64,000 nucleotides of DNA from Butyrivibrio sp. VCD2006 (GTDB taxonomy: Bacteria > Bacillota > Clostridia > Lachnospirales > Lachnospiraceae), in assembly GCF_000423925.1 (NCBI RefSeq), contig NZ_AUIX01000007.1, forward strand, positions 62,001 through 126,000, in the 5' to 3' direction. Shown here piece by piece: positions 56,096 through 64,000 of this stretch (position 1 is the stretch's first letter; each line of letters starts with the position of its first letter). Under the pieces are notes generated by a model. It was given only the letters and a program-made list of their open reading frames with translations, made no database searches and was not told where the DNA came from. The translations under genes and the position numbers were made by a program.

Positions 56096-56477
56096 CCCTC
56101 ATCCGGCACTTCGTGCCACCTTCCCCCCAAGGGGAAGGCAATATGAGGGGAGAAAAAAGCTATAAATATAGCCTCCCCCCAAGGGGAAGGCAATATGAGG
56201 GAAGAAAAAAGCTATAAATATAGCCTCCCCCCAAGGGGAAGGCAATATGGGGGAAGAAAAAAGCTATAAATATAGCCTTCCCCCCACGGGGAAGGCTATA
56301 TGAGGGAAGAAAAAAGCTATAAATATAGCCTTCCCCCAAGGGGAAGGCAATATGAGGGAAGAAAAAAGCTATAAATATAGCCTTCCCCTTGGGGGGAAGG
56401 CTATATGAGGGAAGATAAAAGCTATAAGTATAGCCTTCCCCCTTTGGGGGAAGGTGGCGCGTAGCGCCGGATGAGGG
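56096..56477 (+). repeat. Composite palindromic element 2 (pseF/pseI gap), 52-53-bp tandem unit
   Basis: Left end CCCTCATCCG, GGCAC/GTGCC hairpin, then GC cores; right end CCTTCCCCC/GGGGGAAGG, GGCGC/GCGCC hairpin, GGATGAGGG. Cores start at 56119, 56172, 56224, 56276, 56329, 56381 and 56434, a period of 52-53 bp. Each unit pairs a CCTTCCCC/GGGGAAGG core with a perfect AT palindrome GCTATA-AA-TATAGC. Units are nearly identical, so recent expansion or ongoing correction is likely. The element lies 9 nt after the pseF stop and 3 nt before the pseI start; this gap of nearly 400 bp holds nothing else. Confidence 0.88.
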
Positions 56478-56480
56478 CAT

Positions 56481-57518
56481 ATGAGATTACAGGAATGTTT
56501 AGATAACCACAGAGCATATATAATTGCTGAAATGAGCGCCAATCACGGTGGCTCTCTTGATAATGCGCTTAAGATAGTAGAGGCTGCTGCCAAGGCAGGA
56601 GCAGACTGTCTAAAGACCCAGACTTATACCGCAGATACGATTACCATCGACTGTGATGCGGAGGCCTTTAAGATTCATGGCGGTCTTTGGGACGGCTACA
56701 ATCTTCATGATTTATACAAGGAGGCATATACTCCCTGGGAGTGGATGGAGCCTATCAAGAAAAAGTGTGAGGAGTGCGGAGTTGATTTTCTCTCAACACC
56801 CTTTGATACCACTTCGGTGGATTATCTTGAAAATATCGGCGAGGAGTTCTACAAGATTGCATCCTTTGAACTTGTGGATATACCGCTTATAAAGTATATA
56901 GCCAGAACAGGAAAACCTATTATAATGTCGACGGGCATGGGATCCGAGGAGGAAATCAGAGAGGCCGTGGAAGCCATAAGGTCAGAGGGTAATGACAACA
57001 TTATTCTTCTTAAATGTTGCAGCGTTTATCCTACTGTATCAGCTGATCTTAACCTTAGAACCATACCGGATATGAGAGAAAAGTTTAAGGTGCCAATCGG
57101 ACTTTCAGATCATTCAATGGGTGGAACAGCTGCTATTGCTGCTGCAGCACTTGGCGCAGTTGTAATAGAAAAGCACTTCTGTCTCGATAGGGATATTCCT
57201 TCAGCTGATTCAGCTTTTTCCATGGAGCCTGAAGAATTTGCTGATATGGTCAAGGGCGTTCATGATGCAGAGCTTGCCTTAGGACAGATTTTTTATGGGC
57301 CTACCGAAGCTGAAGCAGGAGAATATACCAACCGCAGATCTCTTTTCATAGTTGAGGATGTTGAAGCGGGAGAAGTGCTGACGGATAAAAATGTGCGCAG
57401 CATCAGGTCATATAACATTCAGGGAATGAAACCCAAGCATTATGAAGAAGTTATTGGAAAAAAAGCAAAGCAGAAGCTGACACGCGGAACACCGCTGGAT
57501 TGGAGCTGCATTGAATAA
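56481..57518 (+). CDS. pseI: Pseudaminic acid synthase
   Basis: 345 residues: NeuB-type TIM barrel (EMSANHGGSLDNAL, KTQTYTADTITID, STPFDTTSVDYL, GLSDHSMGG) and a C-terminal SAF/antifreeze-like domain ending LTRGTPLDW. It condenses the 2,4-diacetamido hexose with phosphoenolpyruvate into the nonulosonic acid. The only Shine-Dalgarno candidate is GAGGG in the end of the repeat element, 3 nt before the ATG, so translation may be weak or structure-dependent. It overlaps pseG by 8 nt. Confidence 0.95.
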   Translation: MRLQECLDNHRAYIIAEMSANHGGSLDNALKIVEAAAKAGADCLKTQTYTADTITIDCDAEAFKIHGGLWDGYNLHDLYKEAYTPWEWMEPIKKKCEECGVDFLSTPFDTTSVDYLENIGEEFYKIASFELVDIPLIKYIARTGKPIIMSTGMGSEEEIREAVEAIRSEGNDNIILLKCCSVYPTVSADLNLRTIPDMREKFKVPIGLSDHSMGGTAAIAAAALGAVVIEKHFCLDRDIPSADSAFSMEPEEFADMVKGVHDAELALGQIFYGPTEAEAGEYTNRRSLFIVEDVEAGEVLTDKNVRSIRSYNIQGMKPKHYEEVIGKKAKQKLTRGTPLDWSCIE

Positions 57519-58692
57519 GATCGCGATTCGAGTTGATGCAAATGAAATAGTGGCGACGGGGCACATCATGCGCTGCAGGACAATAGCCTGCAGCCTTTTG
57601 CAGATGGGATGCTCTGTCGTTTTTGTGTCTGCCGATTACAATATAGAACCTTATATCAAGGAAGAATTTAAATATCATGTTTTGGAATCTGACTGGAGAA
57701 ACATGGAACAGGAGATAATCAGTCTTCTGGATTTTTTACATGATGAGGGTATAGACAGGATACTTGTTGATAGCTACCAGGCTACTCCGGAGTATATAAG
57801 GATGCTGGAGTCAAATGGTATACATACCATGTACATCGATGATATGCAAAAGGAACAGTATCCGGCATCGGTTATACTAAATTACAGTCCGGGGGCTATA
57901 AAGCTTGGATATGAGGAATTTTACAAGGACTATTCACCCAAATTTCTTCTTGGGACCAAGTATATTCCTATCCGTGAGCAATTTGTGAAGCAGAGCAGAA
58001 AGAGCGGAGGAACCGGAGAAGCCAGTTCTGAGGAGCTTTTCGGAACCGATGGAGAATTCATACAGAATATTGATATCGATATAGTAGCAAGTGAGAATGC
58101 TGAAGCCTTTGAAGGTGCTCACAGAACATATGGCTACAAAATAAATGAGATAAAAAACATCTTTCTTACCACCGGAGGCGCGGATACTATGGGGCTTTCG
58201 GAGATTATCACGACAGCAATCCTAAGGGATCCTGAGCTGAAATTCCGTGATAGTAAGGAGAAAAAGATACACCTTTTGGCCGGACGTTTTTACAGGATTA
58301 CTGAGAAAATGCAGCAATATGTTGAGGATGGCTATGTTGTCCTTCACCAGAATGTATCGAATGTTGCTGAGATTATGAGTGGCTGCGATGTGGCCATAAC
58401 GCCTGCAGGGACAACTCTTTACGAGCTGTGTGCGGTCGGAGTATTGTCGGTAAGTTTTGTTTTTGCTGAAAATCAGGAGCCGGATGCACTCTATTTTGCA
58501 GATGAGGGATATATACCTTACGCAGGAGATTTCAGAGATGATATCAATGAAGCATTGACGGCCATATTGGCGTACCTTGAGGAGGTTCTGTCCATGGATA
58601 CATCCGAGCGTCTTGAGATATCAGGAAAGCTCAAAAAACTTATTGATGGGCAGGGCGCTGACAGAATAGCAGAAGTTCTGATGGAGATGTGA
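57511..58692 (+). CDS. pseG: PseG-type UDP-sugar hydrolase with an insertion
   Basis: 393 residues, longer than the 280-350 usual for PseG. Starts IAIRVDANEIVATGHIMRC with the family His; the second half has LTTGGADTMGLS and the UDP-binding CDVAITPAGTTLYELC. A hydrophilic stretch of about 60 residues (near 153-213) sits between the domains and has no counterpart I know. It removes UDP from the 2,4-diacetamido sugar before PseI acts. TTG start 57511 is 7 nt after TGGAG within pseI. Confidence 0.88.
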   Translation: MNKIAIRVDANEIVATGHIMRCRTIACSLLQMGCSVVFVSADYNIEPYIKEEFKYHVLESDWRNMEQEIISLLDFLHDEGIDRILVDSYQATPEYIRMLESNGIHTMYIDDMQKEQYPASVILNYSPGAIKLGYEEFYKDYSPKFLLGTKYIPIREQFVKQSRKSGGTGEASSEELFGTDGEFIQNIDIDIVASENAEAFEGAHRTYGYKINEIKNIFLTTGGADTMGLSEIITTAILRDPELKFRDSKEKKIHLLAGRFYRITEKMQQYVEDGYVVLHQNVSNVAEIMSGCDVAITPAGTTLYELCAVGVLSVSFVFAENQEPDALYFADEGYIPYAGDFRDDINEALTAILAYLEEVLSMDTSERLEISGKLKKLIDGQGADRIAEVLMEM

Positions 58693-58696
58693 TTAA

Positions 58697-59953
58697 ATGA
58701 AAAAGATTTTTATATTAGGTGCCAGTGCATTACAGGTACCTGCAATAAAAAAAGCAAAAGAAAAGGGGCTTTACGTTTATGCTCTTGACTATGATCCCGA
58801 GGCTGTTGGTATAGCCGATGCAGATGAATTTTTATGTATCAGCACAATAGATAAGGAAGCAGTACTTGAGGCTGCTAAGAAATATGAGCCGGATTATATC
58901 ATTACATCGACAAGTGATATGCCGGTAAGAACAGTTGCCTGGGTGAATGAGCAGCTTGGAAGAAAAAATGACATTTCATACGAAAATGCTATTTGTGCTA
59001 CGGATAAAGCTGCAATGAGAAGACGCATGAAGGAGAAGGGAGTACCGATTCCCGAATTCTATGTGGCTTCAGATGAAATTGAATTTATGTATGCAATGCA
59101 CCAGCTCGGAGACAGATTTGTGTGTAAGCCTGCTGACAATGCAGCGAGCCGTGGTGTAGTCCTTATAGATAAAAAGGAGCTTATCGAAAAAGCTGGTGGA
59201 GAAGAAGGTTTAGATGATGAGCTTCTAAAAATCTATACATATTCAAAAAAGTATTCAAGGAGCGGAGAGGTACTTCTTGAGGAGTTTATGGAAGGTCCGG
59301 AGGTGAGTGTTGAATCCTTTACGATAGAAGGTAAGACGCATATTATAACTATCACAGATAAGATGGTTACGGAGATTCCTTTCTTTGTTGAGACCGGACA
59401 CACTGAACCTTCAAGACTACCGCAGGATGTGAGAGAGGATATAATGAGGGTGGCAGAGGCAGCTATAAATGCTGTTGGAATAGTAAACGGACCATCTCAT
59501 ACAGAGATCAAGGTTACAAAGAACGGAGCAAAGCTCGTGGAAATTGCAGCTCGTCTAGGGGGCGATTTTATCACATCAAAGCTGGTACCTTTATCAACAG
59601 GAGTTGATCTCATAGACTGTTGCCTTTCCTCTACGCTGGGTGAAGAGGTTAAATGGCAGACATCTAAGAATGCAGGATCAGCCATCAGATTTTTGTTTGC
59701 AAAAGGAGAGGCAGAGAGCGCAGGTGATTCAAAGGATATGATCATTTCTTCTGTGGAAGGCGCGGCTGATGCAGAAAGGATGCCCGGGGTCACTGAGGTT
59801 GTTATATATAAAAAGCCCGGGGATAAAGCCACTAATCTGACCAATAGCGGTGACAGATGGGGACATGTCATAGCTGAGGGAGAAAGTGCCGAGGATGCAG
59901 CAAAAAAAGCCGAGGATGCGGCATCAAGAATAAGATTTATATTGGAACAGTAA
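58697..59953 (+). CDS. ATP-grasp carboxylate-amine ligase of unknown substrate
   Basis: 418 residues: N-terminal Rossmann domain (IFILGASALQVPAI), ATP-grasp domain with CKPADNAASRGV, VLLEEFMEGPEVSVE and KLVEIAARLGGDF, and a C-terminal beta domain like that of PurK/BacD-type ligases. It joins a carboxylate to an amine or similar via an acyl phosphate. It sits 4 nt behind pseG, in the place where a pse locus normally has further tailoring genes. I infer that it attaches an amino acid or acid to the nonulosonic sugar or its precursor; no sequence feature shows the substrate. Confidence 0.85.
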   Translation: MKKIFILGASALQVPAIKKAKEKGLYVYALDYDPEAVGIADADEFLCISTIDKEAVLEAAKKYEPDYIITSTSDMPVRTVAWVNEQLGRKNDISYENAICATDKAAMRRRMKEKGVPIPEFYVASDEIEFMYAMHQLGDRFVCKPADNAASRGVVLIDKKELIEKAGGEEGLDDELLKIYTYSKKYSRSGEVLLEEFMEGPEVSVESFTIEGKTHIITITDKMVTEIPFFVETGHTEPSRLPQDVREDIMRVAEAAINAVGIVNGPSHTEIKVTKNGAKLVEIAARLGGDFITSKLVPLSTGVDLIDCCLSSTLGEEVKWQTSKNAGSAIRFLFAKGEAESAGDSKDMIISSVEGAADAERMPGVTEVVIYKKPGDKATNLTNSGDRWGHVIAEGESAEDAAKKAEDAASRIRFILEQ

Positions 59954-59998
59954 CTTGTTTTGGAATACTAATATCGGTAAGAAAACAGGGGAGAGAAT

Positions 59999-61213
59999 AT
60001 GTACGAGATCGGAAGCGAATTTAATTTAGAAAGAGATGCGCAGCGAAGAAATCTTTTGGGAGATTTTACAGAAGCGGCAGAGGCAGCAGGCAGATATATC
60101 GAGTTTTTGAGATGCGGAAGAGATGCCATTGGTTTTGTTGCGGATGATATCATAGCGGGTTTTCAGGATGATGGCATAAGCAGGGGAGACGGAGGCTATA
60201 AGGCATTTTTGCCTGCACTTGCATGTGATTCCATGGTACTTCCCTTCGAGGTGCGCGGTTATGACATTGTTTATTACAAGGTTGGTGACGATCTTTCTAT
60301 AGATGCAGAGAATCTTCTTGAAAAGCTTGATGCGGCATCAGGATCAGATGATTTCAGGCCTGTTGTTCTTATCATGAACTACTTTGGAATTACGGAAACA
60401 TCAGTGATTGCAGATGTGATCAAGGATAAATATAAGGACTCAGTGATAATCGAAGATGTGACGCATCTTCTTATGGATGAGCAGGGCTGCTTTAACGGTA
60501 GCTCAGCTACCGACTATCATGTGGGAAGCATCAGAAAATGGCTGGGTGTTCCCGACGGAGCCTTTGCTGTAAGTAAAAAAGAATTCCTTATGGGGGCACT
60601 TACCGGAGAGACAGATTTTACAGCCTTAAGACGAGATGCTCTCTTAGAAAAGACAGAGTACTTAGATAATGGCGATGAAGAGCTGAAGACTCATTTTAGA
60701 AGCCTTCTGTCAGATGCAGAAGATTCCTTAAGTGATGGACTTGATCCATATCATATCTCCGATGTCAGTGCAGATATTCTTAGTGATATTGATGTTGCGA
60801 AGATAAGATATAGAAGGAGTGTCAACTATAGCATATTATATAAAAAGCTTTTAGATCTGCCGCTGTGCGGTAAAGCCTTCAGAGCTTTGCCGGAAATTGC
60901 TAAGACTGAAGATGGAGATCTTAAGCATGTACCTTTCATGCTTCCCATCGTGCTTGATGTTGATTTTATGCGCAGAAGTGCCATTACAGATGAAGGGAAG
61001 AGCATAACCCGTGACGGCTTTGAGAGAAAGCTTGCAGAGCGCGGAATATATGCGCCTGTTTTATGGCCTATTCTTGACGGGGCCCGCAGTGCCTGTGAGA
61101 AATCAGCATATTTTTCGGATAATATGCTGGCATTCTGGATCGATCAGCGCTATGACCGCTTTGATATGGAGCAGGTAGCCAGGGCGTTTAATGAGGAACT
61201 CAGTAAACTCTGA
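59999..61213 (+). CDS. DegT-like PLP-dependent protein
   Basis: 404 residues. The fold type I pattern of DegT/DnrJ/EryC1 proteins is visible: FLPALACDSMVLPFEVRG, DVTHLLMD with the PLP Asp position, and the Lys in GSIRKWLGVPDGAF. It is divergent and lacks the GEGG motif of PseC. GGGGAGAG precedes the ATG at 59999. Next to the ATP-grasp gene it could supply an amino sugar or amino acid substrate for that ligase (inference). Confidence 0.75.
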   Translation: MYEIGSEFNLERDAQRRNLLGDFTEAAEAAGRYIEFLRCGRDAIGFVADDIIAGFQDDGISRGDGGYKAFLPALACDSMVLPFEVRGYDIVYYKVGDDLSIDAENLLEKLDAASGSDDFRPVVLIMNYFGITETSVIADVIKDKYKDSVIIEDVTHLLMDEQGCFNGSSATDYHVGSIRKWLGVPDGAFAVSKKEFLMGALTGETDFTALRRDALLEKTEYLDNGDEELKTHFRSLLSDAEDSLSDGLDPYHISDVSADILSDIDVAKIRYRRSVNYSILYKKLLDLPLCGKAFRALPEIAKTEDGDLKHVPFMLPIVLDVDFMRRSAITDEGKSITRDGFERKLAERGIYAPVLWPILDGARSACEKSAYFSDNMLAFWIDQRYDRFDMEQVARAFNEELSKL

Positions 61214-61284
61214 TGGCTTTAAGACTGAAGATGATATAGTGTTAGATAAAACTTATTTAGATAGAGCTTACGGAAAGATTTACT

Positions 61285-62394
61285 ATGCGACTTAGTGTAA
61301 TAGTTCCCGTCTATAACATGGCGGGTGAGGATAAATTGAAGCACTGTCTTGATTCACTTGTGAATCAGACACTGCCGGATGGTGATATCGAGATAATTGC
61401 TGTAGATGATTGCTCAACAGATAGTTCATTTGAGCTTATGCAGGATTATGAAAAGAGATATCCTGGCAGATTTATTGCGATTCACAGTCCGGTTAACCAT
61501 CATCAGGGCGGAGCCAAGAATATCGGCCTTGGTATCGCAGAAGGTGACTGGCTTGGATTTATTGATGCGGATGACTGGGTAGTCCCCGATTATTATGAGA
61601 GACTTCTTAGGAAGGCTTACGAGACAGGGGCAGATATGGTTGGCTGTGACTACAGCCTTGTTGAAAATTATACTTTTACTCCGGGACAGATTGTTCATAA
61701 TAATAACTCGGAGCAGACCGGAATAATGGATGAGGAGAAGTACAAAAAGCTCCTTCTTGATACCGGAAGTCTTGTGGTCAAGATATACAAAAGAAATATA
61801 GTACTCGGGGATAAGGATACCCGGGCCAAAGCTTCGGAAAGCGGGCTTGGCAGTGATATCCGTATTAGGAAAGAAGAAGCTCTTACACGTAAGCTTGATA
61901 TTTTCCCTGAGGATATTTTTTATGAGGACAATGCTGTCAGTAACACCTGGATGCTCAGAGTAAAGCATTTTGAGTATATTGAAGAGCCGCTGTATTTCTA
62001 TTTTCAGCATGATGCATCAACTGTTCACACCGTTTCAAAGAAAAACCTTGAGGACAGAATGACTGCCGGAAGACAGATACTCTCTGAGGCTAAAGAGAAT
62101 GGTTATCTTGAGAAATTCAAGGATGAGATAGAGTTTATGTATACGGTACTGTTTTACGTAAACACCCTGTTTTCAGCTATGCCAAAGGAGATGCATATAG
62201 AGGATTGCTATAATTTCACTAAGCAAATGGGCAGTGAGATGAAAAGAGCTTTTCCAAATTTCCAGGAGAATCCCTATTATAAAGAGAGAATCCATGCTGA
62301 GGAGAAGAAGCTTATAGGGATGCAGATGAAGTCGCACCTACTGTTTTATGTGTATTACAGGCTATTGTGGCTGTATAGAGGTTTTAGAAAGTAG
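61285..62394 (+). CDS. GT2 family glycosyltransferase
   Basis: 369 residues. VIVPVYNMAGED start, DDCSTDSS, metal motif FIDADDWV, PEDIFYEDNAV acceptor loop, and a C-terminal hydrophobic/aromatic stretch (about 345-369) that may touch the membrane. Likely adds one residue to the glycan carrying the nonulosonic acid. A composite repeat element begins 3 nt after its stop. Confidence 0.87.
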   Translation: MRLSVIVPVYNMAGEDKLKHCLDSLVNQTLPDGDIEIIAVDDCSTDSSFELMQDYEKRYPGRFIAIHSPVNHHQGGAKNIGLGIAEGDWLGFIDADDWVVPDYYERLLRKAYETGADMVGCDYSLVENYTFTPGQIVHNNNSEQTGIMDEEKYKKLLLDTGSLVVKIYKRNIVLGDKDTRAKASESGLGSDIRIRKEEALTRKLDIFPEDIFYEDNAVSNTWMLRVKHFEYIEEPLYFYFQHDASTVHTVSKKNLEDRMTAGRQILSEAKENGYLEKFKDEIEFMYTVLFYVNTLFSAMPKEMHIEDCYNFTKQMGSEMKRAFPNFQENPYYKERIHAEEKKLIGMQMKSHLLFYVYYRLLWLYRGFRK

Positions 62395-62396
62395 AA

Positions 62397-62836
62397 CCCT
62401 CATCTGTCAGCTTCGCTGACATCTTCCCCCAGAGGGGGAAGACAAAAAATAATATAAGCAAAGCCTTCCCTCAATGAGGAAAACAAAAAAATAGAGCCTT
62501 CCCTCAATGGGGAAAACAAAAAAATAGAGCCTTCCCTCAATGGGGAAAACAAAAAAATAGAGCCTTCCCTCAAAGGGGAAAACAAAAGAATAGAGCCTTC
62601 CCTCAATGGGGAAAACAAAAGAATAGAGCCTTCCCTCAATGGGGAAAACAAAAGAATAGAGCCTTCCCTCAATGGGGAAAACAAAAGAATAGAGCCTTCC
62701 CTCAATGGGGAAAACAAAAAAATAGAGCCTTCCCTCAATGGGGAAAACAAAAAATAGAGCCTTCCCTCAATGGGGAAAACAAAAAAATAGAGCCTTCCCC
62801 CATTGGGGGAAGGTGGCGCGAAGCGCCGGATGAGGG
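62397..62836 (+). repeat. Composite palindromic element 3 (GT2/sialyltransferase-like gap), 33-bp tandem unit
   Basis: Left end CCCTCATCTG, GTCAGC/GCTGAC hairpin, CTTCCCCC/GGGGGAAG; right end CCTTCCCCC/GGGGGAAGG, GGCGC/GCGCC hairpin, GGATGAGGG. Between them, ten units begin at 62463, 62496, 62529, 62562, 62595, 62628, 62661, 62694, 62727 and 62759 (33 bp, the ninth 32 bp). Each has a TTCCC/GGGAA mini-hairpin and an A-run of six to eight bases, the only variable part. Apparent minus-strand frames with an 11-residue repeat (SPLREGSILLF) are by-products of the 33-bp period. The 457-bp gap holds no gene. Confidence 0.88.
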
Positions 62837-62851
62837 AAAAAAGGAGTTAAC

Positions 62852-63994
62852 GTGCACGAGAGAATTTATGTGTGCCACACCTTCTATCATGTGTATGTGG
62901 CATGCCTTAAGGAATTTCATATATTGCATCAGTTCGCGGGAAAAGGAGGTGATACTTTTGGCGCGTCTAAGTCCGGCGGTGGAAGTGATATGGCAGGCCG
63001 GGCAACCCTGGTGCTTTCCAAGATGAGCAATAAGTTTGGAAGTATGGTGGACAGAGCAAGAGATTGCGGTCTATTTGAAGAAGTTATTGAGTACGATGAA
63101 AAGGTAGATACCTTTTTCCCTGAGCTAAAGCCACTTCGTACAAATACCGGAAGCCTTCCGAAGAACATGATAAACAGAATAAAATTCTGCAGGAGATTTG
63201 CACAGCTGCAGGAGCAATATGTTCCTGTTGATTTTAAGAAGTACAAGGATATATATGTTTTCTGTGATTCGGATCCTATAGGCTATTATCTGAATTATAA
63301 AAAGATTAGATACCATGCTCTTGAGGATGGACTTAATTGTATAAAATACGGTGATCAGGCCAGATATGATAACAATGGACATTTTAAGTTCAAGGCATGG
63401 CTTGCATCCACAGGACTTATTTTTATTCAGAATGGTTGGGGAAGATACTGCATAGATATGGAGGTCAATGACATATCTATACTTGATTATCCATGCCCAA
63501 AATATATTGAAGTGCCAAGAGATCCGCTTGTTAAGGAGCTTACACAGGCCGATAAGGATCTCATGCTTAAGCTCTTTGTTGAAAACATGGATGAGCTGAA
63601 GGATCAGCTTGAAAAGGGAAAGGACAAGCCTAGAGTACTGATCCTTTCAGAGCCTCTTTGCGATCTTGAAACCAGAGAGAGACTTTTCAGGGATCTTGTA
63701 AATGAGTACGGAAACCTTAAGGGTAAAGAAGCAATAGTAATGATTAAGCAGCATCCCAGGGATTATCTTGATTACAAAGCAAAATTCCCGGATGTAATCC
63801 TTCTTGCGGGAACATTTCCCATGGAAATGCTCAACTTTATCGATGGACTAAAATTTGATAGACTAGTATCTGTATACACAGTTGTAGACTCAATCAAGTT
63901 CGTCGATGAAAAACTTTTCCTCGGCGATGATTTCATGGACAAATATGAAGCTCCTGAAATCCATCGACTTAATGAGCAGATAATAGATAATTAA
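62852..63994 (+). CDS. Sialyltransferase-like nonulosonic acid transferase
   Basis: 380 residues. IYVCHTFYHVYVACL start, HALEDGLNCIKYG near residue 156 (the D/E-D/E-G motif) and MIKQHPRDYLDY near 299 (the HP motif), the pair shared by bacterial sialyltransferases of GT52/GT80/polysialyl type; TFPMEMLNF follows. GTG start 62852 with AAGGAG 5 nt before it, just outside repeat element 3. With PseF next door making a CMP-nonulosonic acid, it probably transfers that sugar to the surface glycan. Exact family and acceptor are not settled. Confidence 0.72.
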   Translation: MHERIYVCHTFYHVYVACLKEFHILHQFAGKGGDTFGASKSGGGSDMAGRATLVLSKMSNKFGSMVDRARDCGLFEEVIEYDEKVDTFFPELKPLRTNTGSLPKNMINRIKFCRRFAQLQEQYVPVDFKKYKDIYVFCDSDPIGYYLNYKKIRYHALEDGLNCIKYGDQARYDNNGHFKFKAWLASTGLIFIQNGWGRYCIDMEVNDISILDYPCPKYIEVPRDPLVKELTQADKDLMLKLFVENMDELKDQLEKGKDKPRVLILSEPLCDLETRERLFRDLVNEYGNLKGKEAIVMIKQHPRDYLDYKAKFPDVILLAGTFPMEMLNFIDGLKFDRLVSVYTVVDSIKFVDEKLFLGDDFMDKYEAPEIHRLNEQIIDN

Positions 63995-64000
63995 AAAACG

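Noticed and set aside
56160..56480. Minus-strand proline-rich frame across repeat element 2
   Set aside because: Same reason: translation of a palindromic tandem array, with no start signal and no similarity to a protein family.
61426..62010. Minus-strand 194-codon frame inside the GT2 gene
   Set aside because: Antisense shadow; composition follows the codon pattern of the sense gene.
62400..62750. Minus-strand frame of 116 codons with an 11-residue repeat
   Set aside because: It is produced by the 33-bp period of repeat element 3, which is divisible by three; it has no ribosome site, and its sequence is only the array read backwards.
56096..62836. Tandem arrays as CRISPR loci
   Set aside because: The units are contiguous and the between-core segments are themselves repeated, so there are no unique spacers, and no cas genes occur in the window.

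Overview
The window is a stretch of chromosome from a low-G+C, motile, rod-shaped anaerobic Firmicute, most likely a Lachnospiraceae member (Butyrivibrio/Pseudobutyrivibrio/Roseburia-like). The assignment rests on gene content and synteny (type III glutamine synthetase, an mbl-flhO-flhP-like block, comF followed by a YvyF-like gene, cdaA-cdaR-glmM, AGGAGG-type ribosome binding sites); no rRNA or other formal marker is present.

Layout. 1-2.7 kb: 3' end of glnN, a tRNA-Gln with its own promoter and terminator, and a CPBP protease-like gene. 2.7-7.3 kb (minus strand): a degenerate GGDEF/EAL protein, an AI-2E/PerM-type permease and a polysaccharide polymerase-like membrane protein. 7.35-10.8 kb: a large membrane protein, an acyl-ACP thioesterase and a CvfB-like S1 protein, followed by a cluster of inverted repeats and the small minus-strand gene yjfB. 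11.4-16.7 kb: a CdaR/PucR-type regulator, then ftsE-ftsX, a PcsB-like coiled-coil M23 hydrolase and an S41 protease (cell separation). 16.8-18.3 kb: a PP2C-like protein without its metal ligands, overlapping a Ser/Thr kinase. 18.3-23.5 kb: uvrB-uvrA, with a LexA-like box in front of uvrB. 23.5-27 kb: mreB/mbl, flgF, flgG and a FlgJ-type rod protein, with two sigma-D-like promoters. 27-35.7 kb: recD2, comF, yvyF, two unknown membrane genes, cdaA, the YbbR-type regulator, glmM and an HPr-like gene.

35.8-64 kb is a surface-polysaccharide region: rmlD, GDP-fucose synthase, a priming sugar transferase, a Wzz-like protein with a degenerate BY-kinase-like tail, an EpsG-like polymerase, about nine glycosyltransferases and two GT-C-like membrane proteins. 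It ends in a pseudaminic-acid-type module (pseB, pseC, pseF, pseI, pseG) that has no recognisable pseH acetyltransferase but carries an ATP-grasp ligase and a DegT-like PLP protein. The last gene has the two motifs of bacterial sialyltransferases and is a good candidate to transfer the CMP-nonulosonic acid made next to it.

The most unusual structure is a family of composite palindromic elements filling three intergenic gaps (uvrB/uvrA, pseF/pseI, GT2/sialyltransferase-like). Each has matching inverted ends (CCCTCATCCG ... GGATGAGGG) around a tandem array whose unit differs by locus (42, about 52.5 and 33 bp). Single or decayed ends occur at two further sites, and at one of them the repeat end serves as the ribosome binding site of the next gene.
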